Source of the DNA: Stomorhina lunata
Taxonomy: Eukaryota > Arthropoda > Insecta > Diptera > Rhiniidae
Direction: 5' to 3'
Assembly: GCA_933228675.1 (NCBI GenBank)
Contig: OW121741.1
Coordinates: 137,481,858-137,545,857, forward strand
DNA length: 64,000 bases
Shown: piece by piece, positions 35,500 to 48,034 of the stretch
Layout of the letters: each line of letters opens with the position of its first letter
Position numbering within the stretch: position 1 is the first letter of the stretch
Program-made: the position numbers and the translations under genes
Notes under the pieces: model-generated
Databases searched by the model: none
What the model was told of the DNA's origin: nothing
Seen by the model: only the letters and a program-made list of their open reading frames with translations

Positions 35500-35800
35500 A
35501 TTTTTCAAAAAATTTTCTTTAGAAAAATTTTGGATAAAAAATTTTCTACAGAAAAATTTTCTATAGAAAAATTTCTGATAAAAAAAAATTATAGAAAAAT
35601 TTTTAATAAATATATTTTCTATCAAAAAATTTTTAATAAAATTTTTTTTTTTTTAAATTTTCTATAAAAAAATTTAAAACAAAAAAAATTCTATAGCAAA
35701 ATTTTTTTAGAAAAATTTTTGATATAAATATTTTCTATAGAAAACTATTTGATAAAAAAATTTCTATAGAAAATTTTTGATAAAAATATTTAAAAAAGAC
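35500..35800 (+). repeat. Short decayed minisatellite with CTATAGAAAA core
   Basis: About ten irregular units of ATTTTCTATAGAAAAATTTT with TGATAAAA linkers. Related in sequence to the CTATAG-core arrays elsewhere in the window. Confidence 0.75.
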
Positions 35801-37234
35801 TTGGAGTAGAAAACTTTTTCTTTTTAAAACATCAGAACTACAAACTGAAAAATACCCATTTTAGTTCAAAGTATATAAAACGGCAACTCTGTCGACGATT
35901 TATTTGTTCTGTTCTCTTTGTGTCGACCCACTAATATTTAGGGAATCATGAATCATGATTTACAAGAAATAAAATTTCATGTCGCAAAATTTACTGTTTA
36001 ATGTTGTATCTTTACTACCGTCGTAGCATCTTCTGCAGATTTCGATACTTTGAGGCGAAAGTTAAAGCTTAAGAGATACAAATTCAAAATTTTTCGTTTT
36101 TATAAAAGTTTTTTAATTGTTATATAGAAGAAGCATTCAAGTTTAAAAAATTAATATATTGTAAGCAATGCTATTTGTTAATATTTTTAATTTCCATTCA
36201 ACAATCTTCCAGATGTGACTTCAAAGAGTAGTGCTGGAAGATTTATAACCAATTAGCCTTTTAAAGCTGGCAGGGTTAAGTGCAAATTAATGGAATGTGA
36301 ATAAATATTTTTTGCATATTTTACTCTTTACTTCCAGTTCAAATATTTATAATCGTAAAATTGAAAATTTACCATTTTGTATTTTTATGATTTATTTTAT
36401 GTAATTTTTTCACAAAAACTAATGATTTGTAAATTATGTTGAACAACACAAATAACATATTAAAACTGTCAACGGCAGTTAAAGGTTATATATATTTATT
36501 ATGGAAAGATATTTAAAAAGTAATAAAAATATACAAAATATTAATTCATACATAAAACATAATATTTTTGATAATATTCTTAAAAAATTGTTATGATATT
36601 TATGATATTATTATAAATTCAAAACCTCTTTCTCCTCTGCCCTTCAACCATAAAATCACCCTTTATTAAAATGTGCTTTCTAATGAAACTACAATCTCTA
36701 TTTCTAAAATACATTCAACCCTTCTGGTGTTTTATAGGTAAACTTAAAATTTTCTTATTTTTATCTTAACACTATTTTGCTCACCTTCCTTTAGCAACTT
36801 TTGAATAAATAAAATTAAATTGCTGTTGCATTTTCTCAACGAACTAGTAACTAATTCCTTTGCTTAACAATTTTTCTCTTTGCTAATTTTAAATTAATTG
36901 AAAAATGCACCCCAAAACAAAATTAAATTTCCCCTTTTCCCAAGTTAAGTCTAAAAATATCGCAAAATGTTTTTCATTTAAGTTTCTATTTAAAGTTGGA
37001 TTAAAAAAAATTTGTATTGCTTGCATTGAAAATTGCAGCAAAGTTTCTACTAAATACTTTAGCAAAAAGTTCCATTAAGTGGATTTTCTAGTAAATTAAC
37101 TAAAATAAATGAGTTAAGAGCAATTTTCTGTTTCTGCAGCAAAAGAATTCTCAAATTTTTGCAAATAATATTAAAATTATATTTTAAGCTAAAATTTTTT
37201 CAAAATTATAGCGAAGATTGTGTTTACGAAAAAT
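35801..37234. other. AT-rich region without a supported gene
   Basis: No repeat structure or credible coding frame identified. Confidence 0.45.
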
Positions 37235-39025
37235 TTGTATAATTTTTTTTTTTTCGTATATTCAAAATTTTAAAATAGAAAATTTTTCAGAAATTTTCTA
37301 GAAAAAATTTTTCGTATATTCAAAAATTTTCTAGCAAAAATTTTTGGTGTTTTCAAAAAAATGTTCGTATATTAAAAAATTTTCTATAATACATTTTTTG
37401 CATATTCCAAAGTTTTCTATAGAATATTTTTTGTATATTCAAAAATTTTCTATACAAATATGATTTAAAAATTTTTTATAGAAAATTTTTATGTATTCAA
37501 AAATTTTCTACAGAAACATTTTTGTGATTTAAAAATTTTCTAAAGAAAATTTTTTTTCGTATATTTAAAAATTTTCTGAAGAAAATTTTTCATACATTTA
37601 AAAATTTTAGAAAAAAAAATGTTCGTAGATTAAAAATTTTAGAAAGAAAATTTTTCACATATTAAAAATTTTAAAAAGAAAATTTTTCGTATATTCAAAA
37701 TTTCTTTATAGAAAATTTTGCGTATATTTAAAAATTTTCTATAGAAAATTTTTTGCATATTTAAAAATTTTTAATAGAAAATTTTTCGCATATTTAAAAA
37801 TATTCTATAGAATATTTTTAGCATATTTAGAAAATTTTTCGTATGTTTAAAGATTGTCTATAAAAAATTTTTCGTATATTTCAAAATTTTCTATGGAAAA
37901 TTTTTCGTATATTTCAAAATTTTCTGTTCAAAATTTTTCATATATTCAACAATTTTCTATAGGAAATTTTTCATATATTCAAAAATAATAGAAAACTTTT
38001 CGCATATTAAAAAATTTTCTATAGAAAATTTTTTGTATATTTAAAAATTTTCTATGGAAAATTTTTCGTATATTTCAAAATTTTCTGTAGAAAATTTTCC
38101 GTATATTTAAAAAAATTTAAATTTTTCATATCTTGAAAAATTTTCTTAAGAAAATTTTTTGTATATTTAAAAATTTTCTATAGAAAATTTTTCGAAAATT
38201 TAATTTTTCGTATATTTAAAAATTTTCTACAGAAAATTTTTCGTATATTTAAAAATTTTCTATAGAAAAATTTTCGTATATTTAAAAATCTTCTAAATAA
38301 AATTTTTTGTATATTAAAAATTTTCTAAGGAAAATGTTACGAATATTCAAAATTTTTCTATAAAAATTTTTTCGTATAATCAAAAATTTTCGTTTATTCA
38401 ACAATTTTTCGTATATTCAAAAATTTTTTATTGAAAATTTTTGGTATATTTAAAATTTTTTTTAGAAAATTTCTTGTATATCTTATCATTTTCGTAGATT
38501 CAAAAATTTTCTATACCAAATTTTCAGTAAATTCAAAAATTTGCTATATTAAATTAAATTTATATTAAATTTATAAATTTTCTATAGAAAATTTTTCGTA
38601 TATTCAAAAATTTTCAATATCAAATTTTTCGTATATTTAAAAATTTTTATAGAAAATTTTTCGAATATTTACAAAATTTGTTATAGAAAATTTTTCGTAT
38701 ATTTAAAAATTTTTTATAGAAAATTTTTCGTATATTTAAAAATTTTCTATGGAAAATTTTTCGTGTATTTAAAAATTTGCTATAGAAAATTTTTCGTATA
38801 TTTATAAATTTTTTACAGAAAATTTTTCGTATATTTAAAAATTTTCTGTAGAAAATTTTTCGCATATTTAAAATTTTTCTATGGAAAATTTTTCGTATAT
38901 TTAAAATTTTTCTATGAAAAATTTTTCGTATATTTAAAAATTTTCTATAGAAAATTTTTGGTATATTAAAAATTTTCTATATTCCTATATTCAAAAATTA
39001 TGTATACAAAATTGTTCCTATATTC
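37235..39025 (-). repeat. 33-bp minisatellite array, old copy (CGTATATT linker)
   Basis: About 54 units of TTTTCTATAGAAAA core with linker CGTATATTTAAAA. Many units carry substitutions, deletions or partial loss. The unit is the same as in the nearly uniform array at 44.0-46.0 kb. The 72-codon minus frame at 38647-38865 (RKFLNIRKIFY-like) is a repeat translation. Confidence 0.9.
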
Positions 39026-40136
39026 AAAATTTTTTTAATGCTTTTAATAATTCTTTCCCCAAGTTTTAATATATGTTTTATTAAAGTTATCTTAAAATAT
39101 TACACAATCATCTTCAAGTTATTTTTCATTATCATAGCAGATCCTTTAATTTATTATTTAATTTAGCCAGACAATTTGTATCAGCCTTAACTGAGGGTAT
39201 CCGACATTTTTATTCAAAAATCTCTTGAATAAGCTTTATATTCAAACAAAAGGCATTACTACACATGATTACCATTACTACTGACAAAAAGTAAAATTTA
39301 CTTGAAAATATTCTTTCTTTCATGTTATTTAATTTTTGTATGATTTTGTCTATGGCAACTAGTAGTTAAGTCTATTCTTATAGTAATAAACAACAACTTA
39401 AACTAAAGAATAATAACACAACAAAAAATCAGAAGCAACAAAAATTACCAAGCAGGTCTAAAGTTAAGGATGGATTACAAAACTGGTTTATTCTAACATG
39501 ATCTTGTAATACGATTTTAACAGAACCAAGATCGCATTTATCGGCAATGATTAGTTTGTCCATCTTTAAGGAAAAAAACACAATAAATTAGCTCTTCTAC
39601 CTTGTAACTATAAAAATGATTCTTTTTTGAGTTTCAGCTTCTGAAACTACCGGGATATAAACGACAAACATTAAAAACAACAACAATACACTTTTGTTTG
39701 ACAAGAATGATAAGTTTCCTGTTAGGTTTGTGAGTTTTTTAGGAAAAAGGAAATGAAATTCTTTTACTTACATACATACATATATACACATGTATATGAG
39801 TATATCTCCTTTTGTCTGCTAAAATCTTGACGAATTATATTAATTTGCTGTTGATGTTCATGTTGACGACAATGATGATGATGATGACGATATTGTTGAT
39901 AATAACGATGACTTTGTAGTTATTTACTACTACTTTTATGTTGGTTTTAATATAACTAAATCTGTATGTAGTTGTATGTCTTTATAAAGTAGTGTTGTCA
40001 TTTCATCAAATTGTTTGGTAGTTAAGAGAAAATTGTTTAATAAATCTGCAGAAATAATTATTTAAGCATATATCAGAAACAAAATTGCAGGAAAAGATGT
40101 AAATTATGTTACTAATACTGAAAAGCTCCAAATGAA
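39026..40136. other. AT-rich region without a supported gene
   Basis: An ACATACATACATATATACAC tract near 39770 and a GAT-rich tract near 39870-39900. No gene identified. Confidence 0.5.
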
Positions 40137-41985
40137 AAATTTTTTCTATTGAATAATTTTCGGTATACATTTTTTTCTATAGAAAAATTTTCGGTATAAA
40201 ATTTTTTCTATAGAAAAATTTTCGGTATAAAATTTTTTCTATAGAAAAATTTTCGGTATAAAATTTTTTCTATAGAAAAATTTTCGGTATAAAATGTTTT
40301 CTATAGAAAAATTTTCGGTATAAAATTTTTTCTATAGAAAAATTTTCGGTATAAAATTTTTTCTATAGAAAAATTATTGGTATAAAAGTTTTTCTATAGA
40401 AAAATTTTCGGTATACAATTTCTTCTATAGAAAAATTTTCGGTATACAATTTTTTCTATACAAAAATTTTCGGTATAAAATTTTTTCTATAGAAAAATTT
40501 TCGGTATAAAATTTTTTCTTTAGAAAAATTATTCTTATAAAAGTTTTTCTATAGAAAAATTTTCGGTATACAATTTCTTCTATAGAAAAATTTTCGGTAT
40601 ACAATTTTTTCTATACAAAAATTTTCGGTATAAAATTTTTTCTATAGAAAAATTTTCGGTATAAAATTTTTTCTATAGAAAAATTTTCGGTATAAAATTT
40701 TTTCTCTAGAAAAATTTTCGGTATAAAATTTTTTCTATAGAAAAATTTTCGGTTTAAAATTTTTTCTATAGAAAAATTTTTGGTATAAAATTTTTTCTAT
40801 AGAAAAATTTTCGGTATAAAATTTTTTCTATAGAAAAATTTTCGGTATAAAATTTTTCCTATAGAAAAATTTTCGGTATAAAAGTTTTTCTATAGAAAAA
40901 TTTTCGGTATAAAATTTTTTCTATAGAAAAATTTTCGGTATAAAATTTTTTCTATAGAAAAATTATTGGTATAAAAGTTTTTCTATAGAAAAATTTCCGG
41001 TATACAATTTTTTCTATAGAAAAATTTTCGGTATACAATTTTTTCTATACAAACATTTTCGGTATAAAATTTTTTCTATAGAAAACTTTTCGGTATAAAA
41101 TTTTTTCTATAGAAAAATTTTCGGTATAAAATTTTTTCTATAGAAAAATTTTCGGTATAAATTTTTTTCTATAGAAAAATTTTCGGTATACAATTTTTTC
41201 TATAGAAAAATTTTCGGTATACAATTTTTTCTATAGAAAAATTTTCGGTATAAAATTTTTTCTATAGAAAAATTTTCGGTATAAAATTTTTTCTATAGAA
41301 AAATTTTCGGTATAAAATTTTTTCTATAGAAAAATTTTCGGTATAAAATTTTTTCTATAGAAAAATTTTCGGTATAAAATTTTTTCTATAGAAAAATTTT
41401 CGGTATAAAATTTTTTCTATAGAAAAATTTTCGGTATAAAATTTTTTCTATAGAAAAATTTTCGGTATAAAATTTTTTCTATAGAAAAATTATTGGTATA
41501 AAATTTTTTCTATAGAAAAATTTTCGGTATAAAATTTTTTCTATAGAAAAATTTTCGGTATAAAATTTTTTCTATAGAAAAATTTTCGGTATAAAATTTT
41601 TTCTATAGAAAAATTTTCGGTATAAAATTTTTTCTATAGAAAAATTTTCGGTATAAAATTTTTTCTATAGAAAAATTTTCGGTATAAAATTTTTTCTATA
41701 GAAAAATTTTCGGTATAAAATTTTTTCTATAGAAAAATTTTCGGTATAAAATTTTTTTCTATAGAAAAATTTTCGGTATAAAATTTTTTTCTATAGAAAA
41801 ATTTTCGGTATAAAATTTTTTCTATGGAAAAAATTTCGGTATAAAATTTGTTCTATAGAAAAATTTTTGGTATAAAATTTTTTCTGTAGAAAAATTTTCG
41901 GTATAAAATTTTTTCTATAGAAAAATGTTCGGTATAAAATTTTTTCTATAGAAAAAATTTCGGTATAAAATTGTTTCCTTCCTTT
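40137..41985 (+). repeat. 31-bp minisatellite array with CTATAG core and CGGTATAAAA linker
   Basis: About 60 units: TTTTTCTATAGAAAAA then TTTTCGGTATAAAA. A run of variant units (ATTATTGGTATAAAAG, then TATACAATTTCTTC, then TATACAATTTTTTC, then CTATACAAAA) occurs near 40371, again about 155 bp later near 40526, and in modified form near 40965, so a five-unit higher-order repeat exists. The last 150 bp are decayed. Confidence 0.95.
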
Positions 41986-41996
41986 TTTAAACTAAT

Positions 41997-42044
41997 ACAA
42001 GTAAAAAAGTGCTATAGCCGGTTAGGACGGACCTACACTTAGTT
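41997..42044 (-). mobile_element. Family E terminal fragment (copy 5)
   Basis: ACAAGTAAAAAAGTGCTATA followed by GCCGGTTAGGAC matches the terminus of family E in reverse orientation. Homology ends after about 45 bp, right at the end of the 31-bp array. Confidence 0.7.
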
Positions 42045-43969
42045 AGTCAACAGTACAATAATACTTTCATAAAATTTGTATTATATGTATTTCCAAAATT
42101 ATATCTTTTATCTCATCAGGTTTATTCTCGTTCTAAGTAACAAAAATTCTGTTTTTGTAAATAATTCTCATTACAATTACAGAAAATATGTTTCTGTATT
42201 TTTTTTTCTTTTCTATTATTCCTATTATTTAATGAGTTTCTATTGTGGTCGTTGATTTTATATTAGATAAAGGAGAAATTAATTTTGTGCACGTTTAAAT
42301 AGTTATAGTTTAATATAAATTTTCTTGGTTTTGTATCGATTGGCATTTAATTGTTGGGGTGGAGAGGAGTCGAATAGGCACGTATGTACTCGGTATTTAA
42401 CAAACATATAATCACGTATTTAACCACAATTGAAATCGATATATAAATGTTTAGTGGTTTGTTTAAATACAAAAGAAATTTAATTTAACTCATATACTAA
42501 TACGATTAATAAAAGTTTTGGGAAAAGGGAAAGGGGTATGAAAAGCTAATACTCCAAGATTTCAGGCAATAAGTATATATGAATGATTTTATATTAAACA
42601 AAATACTATACGAAAAGATTTAATTTTATTTTGAAATGTTTTCTTTGGTATTTCCTAAATAATAAGAGTTTTTAAAAACTAAAACTTTGGAGTTTTCTCT
42701 TAAATTATAAAAATTATATTTTTAAAATTAAAAGTTTCATCTTATCTTTTAGCAATTTTACTTTTAATTATCTAATTTTATACTTCACTTCCTTTTAGCA
42801 TTTCCTGTTGGATAAATTTATTATGAAATTATTTCTGCAACTAACTGTATTTAAACTTAAACATATCTCTTGCACGTTTATACACAAATACTACAAAACA
42901 CACATAAACACACACACTTTTACAACAACATACATACGTGCTTTATAAATTAAATCAGGATAACGAAATAACAAACACACAATTACACACAGGATCTAAA
43001 ACTGCACAAAAGCCAAATAAAGGAAACGAAAAATGAAAATAAAAATAAAAAGAATTAAACATTTTACGTTCATTTGTAAGCCAAACACGGACGCGCGTGT
43101 ATCAGTTGCTTCATTAGTCCGTTTAGGGTCTTTGTTAAAACGATTGTACTCTACTCTTCTGCAATCTCCAATGAAATGGAAAATTATTTTATTACACGAT
43201 TTAAGCCAAACACACAAAAAAAGGGGTAAATATGAGTAAGAAATTATTAACAAATACCCAAGAACACAAAAAATAAAGAAAACAAATAAAAGAAAGAAAA
43301 GCACGGGAATTGAAAGCTCAATGAAAAATAATTCAATATAATTTCCTTGAATGTTTGAAAGAATTGAAAGAAAGAACTTCAACAAAGCCAAGTAGCTAGA
43401 TTATTATCTAAACCGACAGATACACTGATATCGAATGGATTTTGTAATTTGATAGAATTATTTTTTTTCTTTATTGTATTGATACAATATTTTATTTAAC
43501 AAGAACATTTAGGTTAAACAGAGTATAATAGAAAGTATTAGTAATGATATCAATATGAGTTAATAGTTTTGTAAATATTGTAATAAAGAAGATATTTGGT
43601 AATGATTGGTAAGAGGTAAAAAGGTAACAAAAGCAATTTTAATAAAGAATATGGGTAGCTATAAATAGTCTTTACATTATTCATTGAGTATTGAACTTTC
43701 TTAGTGTCTATCTAGAATATTGCCGATACAATACTGTTCCAAATCTTGGTAATAAATTTGTATCTGTAAGTCAGATTGCATTAGTATGTACATATAAGAG
43801 AATTGCAAAGGAGAACCCCAGCTTTATCAATTTTGTATTCTTGGTTACCATGTGTTTATATAGAGTAAATTATTGGGCTTCAAAGTAGACCAGCTCATAA
43901 GTAAAAAGATTTTGGACCGTGTAGCTCTTTTATTTAGGGTCCAATATGGTTGTTTTTTATACTCAAAAA
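42045..43969. other. AT-rich region without a supported gene
   Basis: An ACACATAAACACACACAC tract lies near 42900. The only long frames are the antisense pair described at 42996-43391. Confidence 0.5.
42996..43391 (-). CDS. Unrecognised 131-codon open frame, hydrophobic N-half
   Basis: The longest frame outside the satellite arrays. Residues about 28-65 are strongly hydrophobic (LSIPVLFFLLFVFFIFCVLG), followed by a polar stretch with GDCRRVEYNRFNKDPKR and a second hydrophobic C-terminus. The T-rich strand alone would give F/L/I-rich frames, so the membrane look is weak evidence. A 68-codon plus-strand frame overlaps it at 43033-43239. The middle (43080-43190) is richer in G+C than the flanks. 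I recognise no family. It may be a chance frame or contain a small exon. Confidence 0.15.
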   Translation of the reverse strand: MALLKFFLSILSNIQGNYIELFFIELSIPVLFFLLFVFFIFCVLGYLLIISYSYLPLFLCVWLKSCNKIIFHFIGDCRRVEYNRFNKDPKRTNEATDTRASVFGLQMNVKCLILFIFIFIFRFLYLAFVQF

Positions 43970-45975
43970 TGTTTAGTGTATTTAAACATTTTTCGTATAT
44001 CTAAAATTTTCTATTCAAAAATTCTATAGAAAATTTTTCGTACATTCTAAAATTTTCTATAGAAAATTTTTCGTATATTCAAAAATTTTCTATAGAAAAT
44101 TTTTCGTATATTCAAAAATTTTCTATAGAAAATTTTTCGTATATTCAAAAATTTTCTATAGAAAATTTTTCGTATATTCAAAAATTTTCTATAGAAAATT
44201 TTTCGTATATTCAAAAATTTTCTATAGAAAATTTTTCGTATATTCAAAAATTTTCTATAGAAAATTTTTCGTATATTCAAAAATTTTCTATAGAAAATTT
44301 TTCGTATATTCAAAAATTTTCTATAGAAAATTTTTCGTATATTCAAAAATTTTCTATAGAAAATTTTTCGTATATTCAAAAATTTTCTATAGAAAATTTT
44401 TCGTATATTCAAAAATTTTCTATAGAAAATTTTTCGTATATTCAAAAATTTTCTATAGAAAATTTTTCGTATATTCAAAAATTTTCTATAGAAAATTTTT
44501 CGTATATTCAAAAATTTTCTATAGAAAATTTTTCGTATATTCAAAAATTTTCTATAGAAAATTTTTCGTATATTCAAAAATTTTCTATAGAAAATTTTTC
44601 GTATATTCAAAAATTTTCTATAGAAAATTTTTCGTATATTCAAAAATTTTCTATAGAAAATTTTTCGTATATTAAAAAATTTTCTATAGAAAATTTTTCG
44701 TATATTAAAAAATTTTCTATAGAAAATTTTTTGTATATTCAAAAATTTTCTATAGAAAATTTTTCGTATATTCAAAAATTTTCTATAGAAAATTTTTCGT
44801 ATATTCAAAAATTTTCTATAGAAAATTTTTCGTATATTCAAAAATTTTCTATAGAAAATTTTTCGTATATTCAAAAATTTTCTATAGAAAATTTTTCGTA
44901 TATTCAAAAATTTTCTATAGAAAATTTTTCGTATATTCAAAAATTTTCTATAGAAAATTTTTCGTATATTCAAAAATTTTCTATAGAAAATTTTTCGTAT
45001 ATTCAAAAATTTTCTATAGAAAATTTTTCGTATATTCAAAAATTTTCTATAGAAAATTTTTCGTATATTCAAAAATTTTCTATAGAAAATTTTTCGTATA
45101 TTCAAAAATTTTCTATAGAAAATTTTTCGTATATTCAAAAATTTTCTATAGAAAATTTTTCGTATATTCAAAAATTTTCTATAGAAAATTTTTCGTATAT
45201 TCAAAAATTTTCTATAGAAAATTTTTCGTATATTCAAAAATTTTCTATAGAAAATTTTTCGTATATTCAAAAATTTTCTATAGAAAATTTTTCGTATATT
45301 CAAAAATTTTCTATAGAAAATTTTTCGTATATTCAAAAATTTTCTATAGAAAATTTTTCGTATATTCAAAAATTTTCTATAGAAAATTTTTCGTATATTC
45401 AAAAATTTTCTATAGAAAATTTTTCGTATATTCAAAAATTTTCTATAGAAAATTTTTCGTATATTCAAAAATTTTCTATAGAAAATTTTTCGTATATTCA
45501 AAAATTTTCTATAGAAAATTTTTCGTATATTCAAAAATTTTCTATAGAAAATTTTTCGTATATTCAAAAATTTTCTATAGAAAATTTTTCGTATATTCAA
45601 AAATTTTCTATAGAAAATTTTTCGTATATTCAAAAATTTTCTATAGAAAATTTTTCGTATATTCAAAAATTTTCTATAGAAAATTGTTCGTATATTCAAA
45701 AATTTTCTATAGAAAATTGTTCGTATATTCAAAAATTTTCTATAGAAAATTTTTCGTATCTTCAAAAATTTTCTATAGAAAATTTTTCGTATATTCAAAA
45801 ATTTTCTATAGAAAATTTTTCGTATATTCAAAAATTTTCTATAGAAAATTTTTCGTATATTCAAAAATTTTCTATAGAAAATTTTTCGTACATTCATAAA
45901 TTTTCTATATAAATTTTTTCGCATATTCAAAAATTTTCTGTAGGAAACTTTCTAAATTTTCAAAATTTTGTGTAT
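43970..45975 (-). repeat. 33-bp minisatellite array, young uniform copy (CGTATATTC linker)
   Basis: About 60 units. From AAAAATTTT through CTATAG to AAAATTTTT is a perfect 24-bp palindrome, with linker CGTATATTC. Units between 44050 and 45890 are nearly identical; variants (ATATTAAAA, TTTTTTGTATAT, AATTGTTCG, CGTATCTTC) are isolated. Because the period is 3 x 11, frames stay open on both strands: the minus strand reads RKFLNIRKIFY for about 620 codons and the plus strand IQKFSIENFSY for about 390. These are not called as genes. First and last units are diverged. Confidence 0.97.
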
Positions 45976-46776
45976 TAAAAAAATTTCTATAGGAAATTTA
46001 AAATAAAAGTTTAAAAATAAAAAGGAGCACAAATTCGTAAACGAATCCAGAAAATGGGATTTTATTAAAAACGGCAAATTTCCATATACATGCCATAATT
46101 TTAATTGCAAAACAGGTCTATTGGGTTTCATTATCTAAAAACATTGAATTATATTGATCGTTCTGTCAACTCAAAAGAATATTTCATAGTTTTTCTGAAT
46201 TTTATATATCCAAAATCTCTTAAAAAATCACTCTATATTTATTTTTACCATGTTATTACATTAAGTTTATAATTTCCGGTATATTATGAATTATAACAAA
46301 TATTATAGTTACATTTGTTAGTAACTAAAAACATTTCCAAAACATTATGTATCTACAAAGTTACTTTATATTATTCTAAGTACTTGCAAAATATAATAAT
46401 ATTTGGAAGAGGAACCTACAACAATACAAAAACAAAATAAAAAAGATGTTGTTATGTTGTAAGCTCTTAAAATAGATTATTGTTCTATCCTCAATTTAAA
46501 TTTACAAACATTTATAAATTTTGAATTATCTACATAATTTATTTTACACAAAACTTTAGTTAAAGCCAGGAAGTAGGAATAAATAAAAGTGCATTAAGGT
46601 TTTGCGAGAAGTTATTAAAAATTATGTTGAAAATTATAAACTAGAGCTAATATAGTAAGAAGATATAGTAAAAGTTAATGAAAAAAGATATTTTGATATG
46701 CTAGACAAAATGTGTCGTTACTTATCTAAATAGCAGTTGAAAAATTCGACTTTTCAAAGATGTTGTAGAGATATAT
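45976..46776. other. AT-rich region without a supported gene
   Basis: No repeat family or coding frame could be identified. Confidence 0.45.
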
Positions 46777-46955
46777 TAGTATGTGACGGAAATCAATCGA
46801 TTTCAGATATATTTTTGTGATAGTTTTCCCCATTTCCACAAAAAATTCAAACCAAATGAAAGATAAGATATTTATCAAAAGGATTGAGCCCAAATTTTTT
46901 TGGGAAAATAACCAAAATTATCTCAAAAATATATATTTGAAAAATGTACTATAAA
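46777..46955. mobile_element. Decayed relative of MITE-1
   Basis: GTATGTGACGGAAATC, AATCGATTTCAGATATATTT, then AAAAAATTCAAACCAAATGA, ATATTTATCAAAAGGATTGA and AAATAACCAAAATTA follow the same order as in 31213-31438. The right inverted terminus is lost or truncated near 46955. Confidence 0.75.
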
Positions 46956-47389
46956 GCAAGTGAGAAAGTATACGGTCTAACCTAAACGTAATATACCCAA
47001 CACAATTAAAGCTAAATGAGGTCCAATAGTTAAAGATTGGAACCTTGTTCAATGCATTAAGGCATACAATTTTTAGTGTCTTCAGACTTAAAAGCATTTT
47101 TGTGATTCTCGTCGCTTTTAAGTGACTTTAGAATGTCGAATATGGACCAATTATGAATAAATTTGTGATTTTATTCAAATATGTTAAAGTTTGTGAATAC
47201 ACTAGTTTAGAGTGTCCCAAAAAAATTAAGTTAACTTTTTCTTAGTGAATAACCAATAATTTTGGTCACATAAACATCAAATGGTCATTGCAAAGAGCCA
47301 TGGACCAATTTTTTGGGAAAGAAGAATTTTTGGTTTTAACAAAATTTCAACTTATAATGATTAATTTTTACAAAAAGAGATAATGTAAG
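46956..47389. other. AT-rich spacer
   Basis: No clear feature. May include further diverged F3 sequence before 47390. Confidence 0.35.
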
Positions 47390-48026
47390 CTAAAACAGAA
47401 CTAAAGGAGCTTTCATTAAAGTCATAAAAATTAAATATCCATTATGTAGTTTTAGAGTTCTTGCAATTATCTCCCGAAAATTCGTTTTGTTGACGACATC
47501 CCTAAGGGTATGCAATAAAAACTTACTTTAGAAAAAAATTCGAAAATAAGACAGATTTACCATTTCGAAACTTGTAAGTACTAAATAGTTTAATTTTGTT
47601 AAAATATAATTAAATTTACTTAATTTTTTTTTATATAGGAAAATGGAAAATTTTTCTCAGATCGATTTAAAAATTTCTATTGCAGATTTTTAGAAATTTT
47701 TTCAACGAAAATTACAAGTTAAATAACAAAAAAAATGAATTTGATATGTTCAACAGCTATGTCAAATTTCACGAAAATGAAGTTTTTTATCAAAATTTGA
47801 GAAGATACTTGTATAATTTTTCTTGTGTTCAAATTTAACTGTTACTCAATATAATTGCCAGTCTTTGAAAAAAATTTTGAAATTGCTTTGCTCCACTGGG
47901 AGTCAAGATAACAGAAGAACCCTTTCTAATTTGGGGTCAAAGGTCAAAAGTCAAAATTTAGTATTTTTAATTTGTCATGGAAAATTACAAAATTTTATGA
48001 CTTTAGTATAGAATTTCGAAAAAACC
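47390..48026 (+). repeat. Interspersed repeat family F3, copy B
   Basis: Colinear with 33975-34650 (for example GTTCTTGCAATTATCTCCC near 47457, GTAAGTACTAAATAGTTTAA then TTTTGTTAAAATATAA near 47574-47610, AATTTCACGAAAATG near 47765, GGGGTCAAAGGTC near 47932). It is followed at once by the hAT-like MITE. The 62-codon frame at 47823-48011 has no counterpart in copy A. Confidence 0.6.
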
Positions 48027-48034
48027 CATAAAAG
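48027..48034. repeat. 8-bp target-site duplication, left copy
   Basis: CATAAAAG, identical to 48654-48661. Eight bp is the hallmark duplication length of hAT elements. Confidence 0.9.

Noticed and set aside
44047..45930. 627-codon minus-strand and 393-codon plus-strand frames
   Set aside because: Translations of the 33-bp satellite. Being open on both strands at once argues against coding.
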